A stretch of DNA of 64,000 nt from the NCBI GenBank assembly GCA_022497145.1, contig MU385858.1, positions 806,001 through 870,000 of the forward strand, read 5' to 3'. Origin of the DNA: Rostrohypoxylon terebratum (lineage: Eukaryota; Ascomycota; Sordariomycetes; Xylariales; Hypoxylaceae). The position numbers and the translations under genes were made by a program. Shown here piece by piece: positions 1 to 9,910 of this stretch (the first letter of the stretch is position 1; each line of letters begins with the position of its first letter). The notes under the pieces are model-generated. The model was given only the letters and a program-made list of their open reading frames with translations, was not told the DNA's origin and searched no databases.

Positions 1-1647
1 GAATACTATCCACAGCATCGAACGCAAGGCCTTACCAGAATTTTTCAACAGCCGAAACCGAAGTAAAACCCCAGCCGTCTACAAGGATTACCGTGATTTC
101 ATGATCAACACCTACCGACTGAACCCTGTCGAGTACTTAACCGTGACCGCTTGCAGACGAAACTTGGCTGGAGACGTTTGCGCCATCATGCGCGTCCATG
201 CTTTCTTGGAGCAATGGGGCTTGATTAACTATCAAGTAGGTTTCACTTGATCTCTCAAAACCACACCAAATTTAACATTCTTTAGGTCGATGCGGATCAG
301 AGGCCTTCCCAAGTTGGTCCACCTTTCACCGGTCATTTCCAAGTCATCTGCGATACGCCCCGTGGACTACAGCCTTGGCAACCCTCAGCCGATCCTATTG
401 TGCTTGAAGGAAGAAAGATTCAGGACACCGACCAGAAAGCTGCGGCCGCTGCGACTGCGGCCGGTGAACGAAACCTGGAGATTGGTCGCAACATCTACGA
501 AGCTAATGCAAAGGGATCAAAGATCAATAAGACCGAAAACAAGACGAACGGCGAGGCCGCGACCAACGGCGCTACTTCACCAGCAGCCGACGAAAGTTTG
601 TCTAAGCCTATTGTCAAAGTCCATTGCCTCAACTGCGGCGTCGATTGTACTAGAGTTTACTACCACCTTCCAGAAGCCAACTCCGCAAACAAGACTAAGT
701 ATGATGTCTGCCCCAGTTGCTATCTAGAGGGTAGAATACCTAGCAACCAAACAAACACCCAGTTCATCAAGATGGAGAACAAGACATACTCAACAATCCA
801 CGACCGAGAAGCTCCATGGACGGATGCCGAGATTCTCCGTTTACTCGAGGCATTAGAAAGATACGATGACGACTGGGCTGAGATAGCAGAGCACGTAGGC
901 ACGCGAACCCGAGAAGAGTGTGTCCTCCAATTCCTCCAATTGGATATTGAAGACAAGTATCTCGAAACAGAAGCACCTATCCACGCCCCAACTGGCCTTG
1001 CTATGTTAGGAAAGCATGGCGGCCACCTCCCTTTCAGCCAGGCTGACAACCCTGTCATGTCTGTTATTGGATTCCTTGCTAGTCTCGCGGATCCCAAGAC
1101 AACAGCCGCCGCAGCGAAGAAGTCTGTCGAGGAGCTACAGCAAGGGTTAAGAAATAAGATTGAAGGTGGCGATGCGACGAAGGTCAACGGAAAAGGCAAA
1201 GAAAAGGAGGGTGATTCGATGGAGATCGACGGCAACCAAGAGAACGTGAGCACGACTGTTTCTAACCTGGCTAGCATACCACTCGCCGCTATGGGTGCGC
1301 GTGCGGGCGGCTTGGCTTCTCACGAGGAACGAGAGATGACCAGGTTACTGTCCGCTGCTGTGAATATCACTCTACAAAAGATGGAGCTCAAGCTGAAGTT
1401 TTTCGATGAGATGGAGGGCATCCTACAGGCGGAACGACGTGAGTTGGAACGGGGCAGGCAACAACTATTCCTCGACCGACTTGCTTTTAAGAAGAGGGTC
1501 CGCGAGACCCAGGCAAGCCTGCGCGCCGGTGTAAACGGCGCTGACATCAAGACTGATGGCAACGGCTTAACGTTCACATCTGCCCCCTCTTTAAGCTCGG
1601 TCCAACCGCTTGGAAGTGAGGGTAACATTAAGAGCTATGAAGCTTAA
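1..1647 (+). CDS. RSC8: SWIRM/SANT subunit of a SWI/SNF or RSC chromatin remodeller (5' end missing)
   Basis: The visible exons are 1-235 and 286-1647, joined by a 50-bp GTAGGT...TAG intron; the visible product is about 531 residues and its N-terminus lies outside the window. Exon 1 encodes a SWIRM domain ([25 protein letters not shown], then [27 protein letters not shown]). A Cys cluster with CLNC and CPSC pairs follows at about 625-720, as in the ZZ-like finger of RSC8/SWI3. A SANT domain ([20 protein letters not shown]) starts near 818, then a SWIRM-associated region and a charged C-terminal helix ([20 protein letters not shown]). In yeast these proteins dimerise and scaffold the RSC or SWI/SNF complex in the nucleus. 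Filamentous fungi often have one gene for both roles, so RSC8 versus SWI3 is not decided here. Confidence 0.9.
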
Positions 1648-2177
1648 TCAACACTAGGTTACATTGGAGGATCCCCTATGAATAAGAATAGTCAGGTGTT
1701 ATTTTCGCGGCGAACCAGGCATCCTAAAGGGAATGGAATGGGTCAATGTGGTTTTTTTTCTTATTGCTAGCTTTTTCTCCGTCGTTCCGGGGCGTAAAGG
1801 TGAAATCGACATCACACATGTGCAAACCTAGTCCTTGCTGCAAATTCTCCCAGAATGGTGGTTTGTGGTTTTCCGTGGTTTTCTCAATACCTAACGCACG
1901 AGGGGGCCAAGGAGGGGGTGCTATAAATGACTCCATCGTGTGTGTTCTACGAAGGGGCAGTGTATTACCATTAAGCAAGATGAACGGACAGCTAGGCACT
2001 CATAATTAGGACATGTCCGTGAGAAATGGAAAAGGTTTTTTCTTCTAATTGCAAATTATTCGTTTTTAGCTTGTGTACTCGATTCAATGGGTATTATCAG
2101 TAAGTCTTAGAACATGTTAAATCAAGTTCAAAATGAGTTCTCATGAACGATTCATAGCTATAATAAGCCCGTGGATC
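1648..2177. other. Spacer between convergent genes (RSC8-like and RRN5-like)
   Basis: This 530-bp stretch separates two 3' ends, so it should hold both transcription ends. It is AT-rich from about 2035 to 2160. Two short ORFs overlap on opposite strands at 1724-2009 but show no recognisable protein. No RNA gene or repeat is visible. Confidence 0.6.
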
Positions 2178-4076
2178 TCAGCCATGGCGGCTTTCTGAGC
2201 GGTTCTGCTCCGCCGTAAGCTCCCATGCACTGTAGTATTCCGTTCGATCCCTCCAATTCCCACCCTGATCCTCCTGTCCTGATCTCTTGCCGCTACCGCC
2301 CCAAACCAGCCCCAGGTCCGGCTTAGGTGACTCGGTCTGGAGCTTGGGGGGTTCGCCTCGTAACATGCCCCATAACCGTGCCTCTTCGGCTGCGCTGGTT
2401 GCGGCATCGAGGGCTTCGGCATCGGCCCATAGGCGTTGCTCGGCTTTGAGACGGTGGATGAGCGCTTGTTTGGACCGCGACGTCGGGATATAGTCCAGTG
2501 CGCTGTAAGTTAGGGCTTCGGTTAGGTCGGCGGATAAGAGGGCACTATCGATTGGAGGTGAGGGTGGTCGGTCTGGGTCTGGGTCCGGATCCTGGTTTTC
2601 CAGGTCAATTTCAGGTGTATCTGAGAGAGAGTCGGAGTCGGAGTCAGAGGTGGGGGTGGCGTCCATGGCGGTATCGAATCCAGTTCTCAACGCAAATTCC
2701 GAATCTTTAGGTGGCTCGTTAACTGTACTTGATTTCGGATTTGGAAAACCAAGAGCAGCTTCGACGGCGTCATAGGACAATATGCCGTGATCGGATTCGT
2801 CTTCTTGATCTTCTTGTTGCTCTATGCTGGGGATAGATTGTTCTTCCTCCACTTCGTTCATATCCCCCTTAGATGCGTTATCAACATCCATTCCCTGGTT
2901 TTCGCCTTCCTCTGATAAATATTCGTCGTCATCCACTACCTCTCCATCGTCGTCGTCTCCCTCTTCCCCACTTATCATAAAATTGTCTCGATCGTCTAAA
3001 ACATCTAATCTCAACCTCCTCGCCGCCCGCGCCCAGAATTCTCGACTGCTTTCCTTCAACCCTACCGATGCCGCCGCATCCCAGACATCGTTCTTCCTTA
3101 CAACCGCACTGTGGCGTGTCGGGTCCACAGCACGCTTCGCCCGTATCCTCGAACTCGCTACGTACAAAGCCGCACTAGTGAGCCGCCTCGTAACACTCAA
3201 CGTCAGCGAGTAAAAATCTGCTAGCGCCGTAGCCCGTATGGCAGGGGGTTCGTCCGCCTCAATCTCGGGGTCGGATACGAAGCGCCAGTTCCCGTCCTCC
3301 ACGGTCGAGTTCATGAACACGCGATCCGAAAGCTTGAGCCAGTTTCGCAAGGGGAATAACTCTACAAAGGGTGGTAAATCAGATTGGTGAGACGCGGAAA
3401 TCGGCTCCGATCCCGCACGTCCCAGCTCCCGAAACCGCGTCTCGAGCGTCTCCGCCAGCGGCTTCGTCACTAGCCACCGCGCGCCCCAGCGCTTCTGCTC
3501 CAGCGAGGCTTCGTACGTCTCCTGGCGCAAGGCCAGCGCGTCGGCCGCGGCGTCTAACGCAACAGTGAGCTCGGCACTTAGTTCTGCGGCTGCGGGTATG
3601 CCGAGGGGTCCTACGCCCCGGTGCCGTTTACCGCTAGCACGTCGGGCCCGGTCTGCGACGTCGAGGAAGTGCAGGTACTGGCGTACTTCGAGCGGGCTCT
3701 TGCTTCCTATTCGAGATGCGATGCCGTCTATGTCGTCGCGGCCTAGACGTCCTAGCGCGGTGAAGAAAGTGTGCTTTTCTGAGACGGACCAGTATACGGC
3801 GCCAAGCTGGGTGGGCTCGAGCTCCGCGAGGGGGACGACGGTGGTGACAGTGGATGAAGATTCACTCAGGAGCCCAGACGCAACATCAGATATGTCTTGG
3901 TTGAGGAGATGGAGGTACTGTTGGCTAAAGGCGGGTTTCTGCCGCTTGGAGGCCGGGGCCGGGGCGGATGGGGGCGTGGTTGGTCTCCGCCGGCGCTTCC
4001 GCTCGGAAGGATGGTTTTCGTCTGCGGATGAGGAGCTGGCGCTGGGGTTGTATTCAGAGCTGTCTCTTGGATCCAT
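2178..4076 (-). CDS. RRN5-like RNA polymerase I transcription initiation factor (SANT/Myb domain)
   Basis: One uninterrupted 632-codon frame starts at the ATG complementary to 4074-4076. The N-terminus is Ser-rich with a basic cluster (ERKRRRRPTTPPS) that could be a nuclear signal. At about residues 92-140 there is a SANT/Myb-like domain (YWSVSEKHTFFTALGRLGRD, then IASRIGSKSPLEVRQYLHFL). This spacing resembles fungal Rrn5, a subunit of the upstream activation factor that binds the rDNA promoter. The middle and C-terminal parts are very acidic and low in complexity. It is divergent from IRC3 across a 786-bp spacer. The family call rests on the SANT segment, its position near the N-terminus and the acidic tail; another SANT protein is possible. 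Confidence 0.6.
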   Translation of the reverse strand: MDPRDSSEYNPSASSSSADENHPSERKRRRRPTTPPSAPAPASKRQKPAFSQQYLHLLNQDISDVASGLLSESSSTVTTVVPLAELEPTQLGAVYWSVSEKHTFFTALGRLGRDDIDGIASRIGSKSPLEVRQYLHFLDVADRARRASGKRHRGVGPLGIPAAAELSAELTVALDAAADALALRQETYEASLEQKRWGARWLVTKPLAETLETRFRELGRAGSEPISASHQSDLPPFVELFPLRNWLKLSDRVFMNSTVEDGNWRFVSDPEIEADEPPAIRATALADFYSLTLSVTRRLTSAALYVASSRIRAKRAVDPTRHSAVVRKNDVWDAAASVGLKESSREFWARAARRLRLDVLDDRDNFMISGEEGDDDDGEVVDDDEYLSEEGENQGMDVDNASKGDMNEVEEEQSIPSIEQQEDQEDESDHGILSYDAVEAALGFPNPKSSTVNEPPKDSEFALRTGFDTAMDATPTSDSDSDSLSDTPEIDLENQDPDPDPDRPPSPPIDSALLSADLTEALTYSALDYIPTSRSKQALIHRLKAEQRLWADAEALDAATSAAEEARLWGMLRGEPPKLQTESPKPDLGLVWGGSGKRSGQEDQGGNWRDRTEYYSAWELTAEQNRSESRHG

Positions 4077-4862
4077 GGCCAGTGATTTAAAGACGTGGTA
4101 TTATAGGCCCGCAGGCTGATTGTGTGTGAAATTGTGAATCAACCCCCTTGTATCTTGTAAGAAGCGTATACCCAGGTCCCAGGTCCTAGGTCCTAGGTAT
4201 GCAACTATCCGTAGCTTGTCGGTGTACAAAAATTAGGGATTTCCCGGATTTCCAACCTCAAAAATTTTCACCGTCTGTGAAGTAAGATGTCTTTCAAGGC
4301 ACGGTTAAACGTGGTCCTCATATCCTCGATTTCAGAACTATAACAAGAAGGAACGTTATATATAGGTAGTTTGTAGCAAAAAGCTCATTAAATGTGAAGA
4401 AAGTTTGAGAGAATCAGAAACTGCAAACGATTTAGGCAGTTAGGCAGTTAACTCGATAATCAAAAGCCCCGGTAGATACCTAGGCCCTAGGTATACAGTA
4501 TTCTTGTGTCGAAATATTTGATGTGGTACAATGTATCATCACCCTTGGTTTTCACAAGAAATCTCCCTGCTAATGATCATCTTAACAAGAATATATTATA
4601 CTATGTTGTTCACAGTATGATTCCGTATACTGAATTGATACCTAAGATTGTAGAAAGAGAGGTGGCCGTTTTCATGGTACCCCTTTCCATTGTCTGTAGT
4701 ATGTACTAGGTACGAAGTATATCTATTCGCTTTATTCCAATTCCAGGATATTACTAATCCGCCTTTTTTCTTTAACTCCACCAAAAACTTTTAAATGTGA
4801 ATTTTTAACACGAGCCTCAAGTCTTGTCTTAACGTCCTTCATATTTTTTTAAAAGATATGCC
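4077..4862. promoter_or_regulatory. Divergent promoter region of the RRN5-like gene and IRC3
   Basis: This 786-bp region lies between two divergent start codons. It holds a short tandem of AGGTCCC/AGGTCCT units ending in CCTAGGTATG at about 4171-4200, a repeated TTAGGCAG at about 4432-4447, and the inverted repeat ATACCTAG-gcc-CTAGGTAT near 4478. The same CCTAGGT core recurs in many other spacers of this window. No coding signal is seen. Confidence 0.5.
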
Positions 4863-4923
4863 ATGCCGCCTCTGTCTGCGAAATGGCTATCTTCAACGGC
4901 ATCTATATGTCGTTTTCTGGTGA
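4858..4923 (+). other. Upstream out-of-frame ATG overlapping the IRC3 start
   Basis: An ATG five bases before the chosen IRC3 start opens a 21-codon frame (MPCRLCLRNGYLQ...) that ends at TGA 4921-4923, inside IRC3. If the mRNA begins upstream of it, a scanning ribosome would meet this ATG first, which could lower IRC3 translation. Its use is not shown by the sequence. Confidence 0.4.
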
Positions 4924-6809
4924 AGGGTTATCATCGGACACAATTTTCGCCCTCACTCAGGACCTACGTCTCCGAAGCCGCTCATGCATTACAGAAAATC
5001 AGTCTTCGTGATTATCAGGAAGAATGTATTCAGTCTGTCCTAGCTGCTGTGAAAAATGGCCATAAGCGACTGGGAATATCGCTGGCCACAGGCGCTGGAA
5101 AGACTGTCATCTTCACCCAACTAATTGACCGGATCAAGCCTAATTCAGACGAAGCTAGCCAGACATTAATTTTAGCCCACAGGCGAGAACTCGTAGAACA
5201 GGCAGCGAGGCACTGTACCAATGCCTACCCTCACAAGACGGTTGAGATAGAGATGGGTAATATGCACGCTTCAGGAACTGCAGATATTACAATCGCTAGT
5301 ATACAGAGTATCAATTCCGGAGAGCGCATCGAGAAGTTCGACCCTGACCGGTTCAAGCTGGTGCTTGTCGACGAAGCCCATCACATAGTCGCTCCACAGT
5401 ACTTGAGAACCCTGGAGCACTTCAACCTAGACAAAAAGTTTGATGATTCCCCTACGCTTGTTGGCGTCTCTGCGACATTCTCCCGAACCGACGGGTTACG
5501 ACTGGGAGCTGCTATCGATGAGATAGTGTATCACAAGGATTATGTCGATATGATAGGAGACAAATGGCTATCAGACGTCGTCTTCACCACGGTTGAGACG
5601 AAAGTGGATCTCAGAGGAGTTGGCAGTGGGGCCAATGGGGATTTTCAAACCCGTGAATTATCCAGGGTAGTGAATACGAAGCAGGTGAACGAGGTCACGG
5701 TCCGTAGCTGGCTCGCGAAGGCCCCGGGGAGGAAGTCTACACTAGTCTTCTGTGTGGACCTTGCCCATGTCGATGGGTTGACGGAAGCATTCCGCCAGTT
5801 TGGCGTCGATGCCAGATATGTGACTGGTGAAACTCCAAATATTGAGAGGAGTAACCTCATAGACGCCTTTAAAAGGCAGGAATACCCTGTTTTAGTCAAC
5901 TGTGGTGTTTTCACTGAAGGAACGGACATTCCCAACATCGACTGTATCATAATAGCGCGACCGACTCGCTCCCGAAATTTGTTAGTACAGATGATAGGAA
6001 GAGGTATGCGACTTCACCCGGGCAAGGCCGACTGTCACATCATCGACATGGTATCCAGTCTAGCTACTGGCATCATAACAACACCTACGTTGTTTGGTCT
6101 TGACCCATCTGAGATAGTCGAAAAGGCGTCCGTACAAGATATGCAGCGTTTGAAGGCTTCGAGAGAGATTGCCGAAAGCCCACCAGCTCGGAAAGTGACC
6201 TTCACAGATTACGACTCAGTACTCGACTTGATAGCGGATACATCTGGCGAGAGACATATCCGGTCAGTCAGCCAGCATGCGTGGGTACAAGTTGCGCCAC
6301 AGAAATGGATTCTATCAGGGCCTTCTGGGACTTATATACGACTAGAAAGGGAGTCTACACCAGAAGACAACATCAATTTTGTTGCTTGGGAGATCCGGTC
6401 ACTTCCCGGGAAGGTTTCGAAGTCCAAGTCCCCATATGCAAAGCCTCGAAAGCTGCTCCAAGCATCTACTTTGATTGACGCTGTACATGGGAGCGATAGA
6501 TATGCATCTGAGAAATATCCCCATTATCTTATCTCAAGATATCAACGGTGGCGAGACGGTCCTCCTACAGACAACCAACTAGAATTTCTAAATAAACTGC
6601 GAGGAGAGAAGGATAAATTAGGGCCGACAGACATTACAAAGGGAAAGGCTGCAGATATGATAACAAAATTGCGGCATGGTGCTCGAGGACGCTTTGCTAT
6701 GATTGATGCGGATCGAAGGCGGAAGGAACGGAAACACGTCATGGAACAAAAAAAGATGAAGGCTATGCGGGAACGAGAAAAAGTGGTTGTCGGGCCTTTA
6801 TTGGTGTGA
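4863..6809 (+). CDS. IRC3: Mitochondrial superfamily 2 helicase, IRC3 type
   Basis: A single-exon 648-aa protein. The first ~45 residues are basic and hydroxylated with few acids (LVKGYHRTQFSPSLRTYVSE), as expected for a mitochondrial presequence. LRDYQEECIQSV fits the Q-motif region. Walker A is ATGAGKT, motif II is DEAH (LVLVDEAHHIVAPQ), motif III is SAT (VGVSATFSRTDG), and the C-terminal lobe has STLVFCVDLAHV, NCGVFTEGTDIPN and QMIGRGMRLHPGK. These define a DEAD/DEAH-type helicase close to the bacterial UvrB/RecG-like group that includes yeast Irc3, a DNA helicase needed to keep mitochondrial DNA. The tail is basic and low in complexity. An upstream overlapping ATG at 4858 is noted separately. 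Confidence 0.88.
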   Translation: MPPLSAKWLSSTASICRFLVKGYHRTQFSPSLRTYVSEAAHALQKISLRDYQEECIQSVLAAVKNGHKRLGISLATGAGKTVIFTQLIDRIKPNSDEASQTLILAHRRELVEQAARHCTNAYPHKTVEIEMGNMHASGTADITIASIQSINSGERIEKFDPDRFKLVLVDEAHHIVAPQYLRTLEHFNLDKKFDDSPTLVGVSATFSRTDGLRLGAAIDEIVYHKDYVDMIGDKWLSDVVFTTVETKVDLRGVGSGANGDFQTRELSRVVNTKQVNEVTVRSWLAKAPGRKSTLVFCVDLAHVDGLTEAFRQFGVDARYVTGETPNIERSNLIDAFKRQEYPVLVNCGVFTEGTDIPNIDCIIIARPTRSRNLLVQMIGRGMRLHPGKADCHIIDMVSSLATGIITTPTLFGLDPSEIVEKASVQDMQRLKASREIAESPPARKVTFTDYDSVLDLIADTSGERHIRSVSQHAWVQVAPQKWILSGPSGTYIRLERESTPEDNINFVAWEIRSLPGKVSKSKSPYAKPRKLLQASTLIDAVHGSDRYASEKYPHYLISRYQRWRDGPPTDNQLEFLNKLRGEKDKLGPTDITKGKAADMITKLRHGARGRFAMIDADRRRKERKHVMEQKKMKAMREREKVVVGPLLV

Positions 6810-7508
6810 AGGTTTTCACGAAGCCACAGGTTCACACATGGATGTGAACTGACGGAATCGCCATCACATCTAGTGTCGGTCTAAACCTTAGAAGCAAGAG
6901 CTCGATATGCGGCTCAACAGTCGGCGTATCATTTATGGCTTTACGGATATGACTAGTCCGAATGTTCGTCAATGGCAGTTCCTTTCGTCGAGGAAAGTCC
7001 CCGTCCGATGTTTTCTGCCGGTCAAGATGCGTGCAGTTTTTGCGCACTAGTCGACAGGCATTACATACCGTACTCACCACTTCACTCGGTAGATTTGCAG
7101 CTATAGACTATCCACCCAGTTCTTGTCATTCCCTCGTACACTTCCATCTTATTATTCTGTACCACAATCATATGAAGTGAAACCAAGATTCGCAGATTCA
7201 TCAAGTTAGACTTTTCCACATGTGGTTTTTCATTCTCTCACAACAATAGCATCAACTTTACACATCAATTTTCTTTAATCTGATCTTTGAGTTCAGCTAG
7301 ATCGCCCCTTCGCCTTCGGACACAAACACATCGTAAGAAACGAGGCGCGATATAAGTTTGAAGCTTAAATCTAACGCCAGCCACGCCTCACATCCCTAAT
7401 CTTCTTTCACATTTCTCTGACTCATCATTACCTTTTATTCCTTCATCGTAATTTCCTGTCTCCTTACTAGCTGGGCGAACGCTCTTTCCTCGTCACATAC
7501 ATGTTGTT
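6810..7508. promoter_or_regulatory. Spacer: IRC3 3' end and promoter of the 468-aa gene
   Basis: This 699-bp spacer becomes pyrimidine-rich from about 7370 to 7480, typical of upstream and leader regions in this window. An ATG at 7501 precedes the next gene in a different frame (87 codons, overlapping it). No other gene is supported. Confidence 0.5.
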
Positions 7509-8915
7509 ATGGATTGGGCAAAAGACTTCAATCAGGCGAGGGCTAGGAATGTTCCGCGCGAACCCATTGCACCCAATGGCATACCCATTCGCCCAACACA
7601 ACACCACAACGAGCCTCCGAGGAGAACTGTGCACGGTGTTCCATCCTACTCCTTTGACGAACTTCCTTCAGACATCGCCATCGAGCCGAGCCCCCGCCCT
7701 ACTGACGAACCACCAGTTTATGATGGCTGGCAAGCATTCCCACCACCTCCTATCCCGCGGTTAGACCTAGATAACGTTGAGATCGCGCCCGGGAAAGGTT
7801 TGCGCGATGTCGAGGAGTTCACTGACCAACATATCCGAAAGTCCATTGCCCTCCGTGAAGCAATGGAACAGGCCCGGGCAAAGGCAAAGGATATCAAGGA
7901 AGAGAGAGAATTAAATGAGGATCTGAACGAGGAGAGGGACCAAATTGGCAGCGGGGGTTTCCAGCAAGACCGAGTACTCTTTACTGAAATGCGACGGATG
8001 TATGGCTCATTTACGAGTTTCGAGGGCTGTGAAGAACACAATACTATTCGCCGCCGTCATTCTGAAAAACTGAAGAATCGAAGCCAGTTGCCTCTACAGA
8101 CACAGTCAAGAGTCAAGCTTTTGCTCGGTTCAGATGGAACACTTCCGAGTGATGACCTACCCCAGAGCAGCCAGCTGTATTTTCTTGGCTCACCACCCAA
8201 GATGTACATTATCCCTTTTGACAAGGCTGTGGCTGCCGGCTTGGAAGATGTGAATAGATCAAAATCTACGCCCCCGTCCCTCCCAAAGTCACTCCAGATT
8301 CGATCGCTCCAGTCATGTCTACCCGCTGCACCTTTCTTGTCTGAGCCTACTCCCATTACACCTGCCAACGGAAACATACCAGACTGGTTCGCACATCTGA
8401 AGATACAATTAAGGGGGCGTGATCCTCAATCTCGATGGGAAAATTTTCTCGAACTGCTCAGCACGTTGGAAAAAGGAAGAAAATTCGATGAAAAGTCAAA
8501 GTGGGGTAAGGTATGGCACGAGCCTGATCCCAAATGGCAATTCGAGTTCCGCAGGAGGTCAGGCGGCTGGTGGAGGTGTAGATCTGGACCTGAAGCTCCA
8601 GGGGTGGAAGCAGAATGCCGTCGCTGTCATAGAGCGACCGAGCCATCAACACAGTCGACCAACCTAGAAGAGGGATACAGAGAAGTGATGGATGCCGTCA
8701 ACGAAGCAATGAGAGAGGTCGCCGAAAAGGACAAGGCTGATACCCTAGAAATGCTTCGTCAACAAGATCAACAAAGCAGGACTACCAAGTATAAGTCGTG
8801 GTTGGAGGACCAGCAAGAGATGCGACAGAAGACGCCTCAAAGATCAACCTATCACCGAACGCAAGGATACAGTCTGCTTCGGGGTTATGAGGACCCATCT
8901 AATTACGAGAGTTAG
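7509..8915 (+). CDS. Hypothetical fungal protein, 468 aa
   Basis: I do not recognise this protein. It is one open frame from an ATG at 7509 with no visible signal peptide or membrane segment. The N-terminal third is rich in Pro, Arg and charged residues, with a likely helical stretch (EAMEQARAKAKDIKEERELN). The central part carries DRVLFTEMRRMYGSFTSFEG and LYFLGSPPKMYIIPFDKAVA. The C-terminal third is Trp-rich (DWFAHLKIQLRGRDPQSRWE; WGKVWHEPDPKWQFEFRRRS; GGWWRCRSG) and is followed by a CRRCH pair, then a long charged helix (EVMDAVNEAMREVAEKDKAD). Codon use and length support a real gene. It is most likely soluble; the Trp/Cys block may be a small domain. Its role is unknown. Confidence 0.75.
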   Translation: MDWAKDFNQARARNVPREPIAPNGIPIRPTQHHNEPPRRTVHGVPSYSFDELPSDIAIEPSPRPTDEPPVYDGWQAFPPPPIPRLDLDNVEIAPGKGLRDVEEFTDQHIRKSIALREAMEQARAKAKDIKEERELNEDLNEERDQIGSGGFQQDRVLFTEMRRMYGSFTSFEGCEEHNTIRRRHSEKLKNRSQLPLQTQSRVKLLLGSDGTLPSDDLPQSSQLYFLGSPPKMYIIPFDKAVAAGLEDVNRSKSTPPSLPKSLQIRSLQSCLPAAPFLSEPTPITPANGNIPDWFAHLKIQLRGRDPQSRWENFLELLSTLEKGRKFDEKSKWGKVWHEPDPKWQFEFRRRSGGWWRCRSGPEAPGVEAECRRCHRATEPSTQSTNLEEGYREVMDAVNEAMREVAEKDKADTLEMLRQQDQQSRTTKYKSWLEDQQEMRQKTPQRSTYHRTQGYSLLRGYEDPSNYES

Positions 8916-9910
8916 GCGAGGGTTAGGATGAGGCACGATCTCGCGTAGGCCGGGACATTTCACTGATAGAGGTGTTTCCCGACGGCGAGTTCTTTAGGAA
9001 TGGCGTGACTCTGGCGGATATTTTGCTTTGGGAATATTTGCAAGTTCACATGGACATGGGATATATGGAGATATGGATGAATGCATTGCCGGCGTACAGG
9101 TCTCGCATAGTGGGTTGCTATCACTCTGCGATTAAGGGTTAAACTTGCATAGGGAGGGGAGTTTAATGAATGAAATTCTCCTTTGATATTATTTTCGATG
9201 CCGGACGTCCGGACGTCTCACGAAGATGAAGACGACGACGAAGACGAAGACATCCTCTTTCTTTGGATCCGTGAATGTCACAATCTAAGAGAACTGAGGG
9301 TTAGGGTTAAAGGTTCTATGCACTACATGAGTTATTTAATTACAAGGTTACACAATGTCAGCCACAAGCAGCATTAGCCTCCTATGGGCCTATGGAGTGG
9401 AGTGAAAGTTGCCGTCGCAGCTGCGTCGGTAAGACTCGGCACGAACCCAATTTTTTTTTAAACTCCGATCAACTGTGGCTAATGGAGCTAGCGGCAAAAA
9501 TAAGAAAAAATAAAAAATAATATTAATAATAAATGATAATTTAGGACTAGTGGACTTGCTTAGAAAGCGATGATGTATTTTGTTGAAAATACACTACATT
9601 CTAGATTTCTAGGTCCAAGCTCCAATAGAATTAATAAGACGATAGTAGAAGCCGCCTTCACTTTTTTTTTTCAGTTTTGGCAGGGCAATGGGCATTTTCT
9701 CCCTTAGGCCTTTTGCCGCAATTTCTGTACTCTAGATCGCCACCTCTCTCATTCTAATCTCAACTGGTTGTTTTCTAATGCGACTTTGTGAATTTGTCTT
9801 GTATAACGTCCCGCTTCTTTCTCTTCCTCCCTCCCTCCCCTCCGATTCCGTCATCATCATCATCACCCCTCCACCGATTTTTCCCCCCCTCTGCTAGAAA
9901 ATTCACAACA
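8916..9910. promoter_or_regulatory. Spacer and promoter/leader of the Lon protease gene
   Basis: This stretch holds a (GAC/GAA)-rich run at about 9218-9252, a short telomere-like AGGGTTAGGGTTAA at about 9297-9310, and an AT-rich block at about 9496-9545. A strongly pyrimidine-rich stretch at about 9800-9895 lies just before the Lon start and includes a (TCA)n run. It looks like a fungal promoter and 5' leader. Confidence 0.55.

Noticed and set aside
720..1628. Antisense ORFs across the RSC8-like gene
   Set aside because: They are mirror frames of a well-supported coding exon; the same applies to antisense frames over the other genes.
9788..9910. 41-residue N-terminal extension of Lon
   Set aside because: The extended frame begins with GTG, not ATG, and runs through a low-complexity pyrimidine tract. 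The ATG at 9911 gives a proper mitochondrial presequence.
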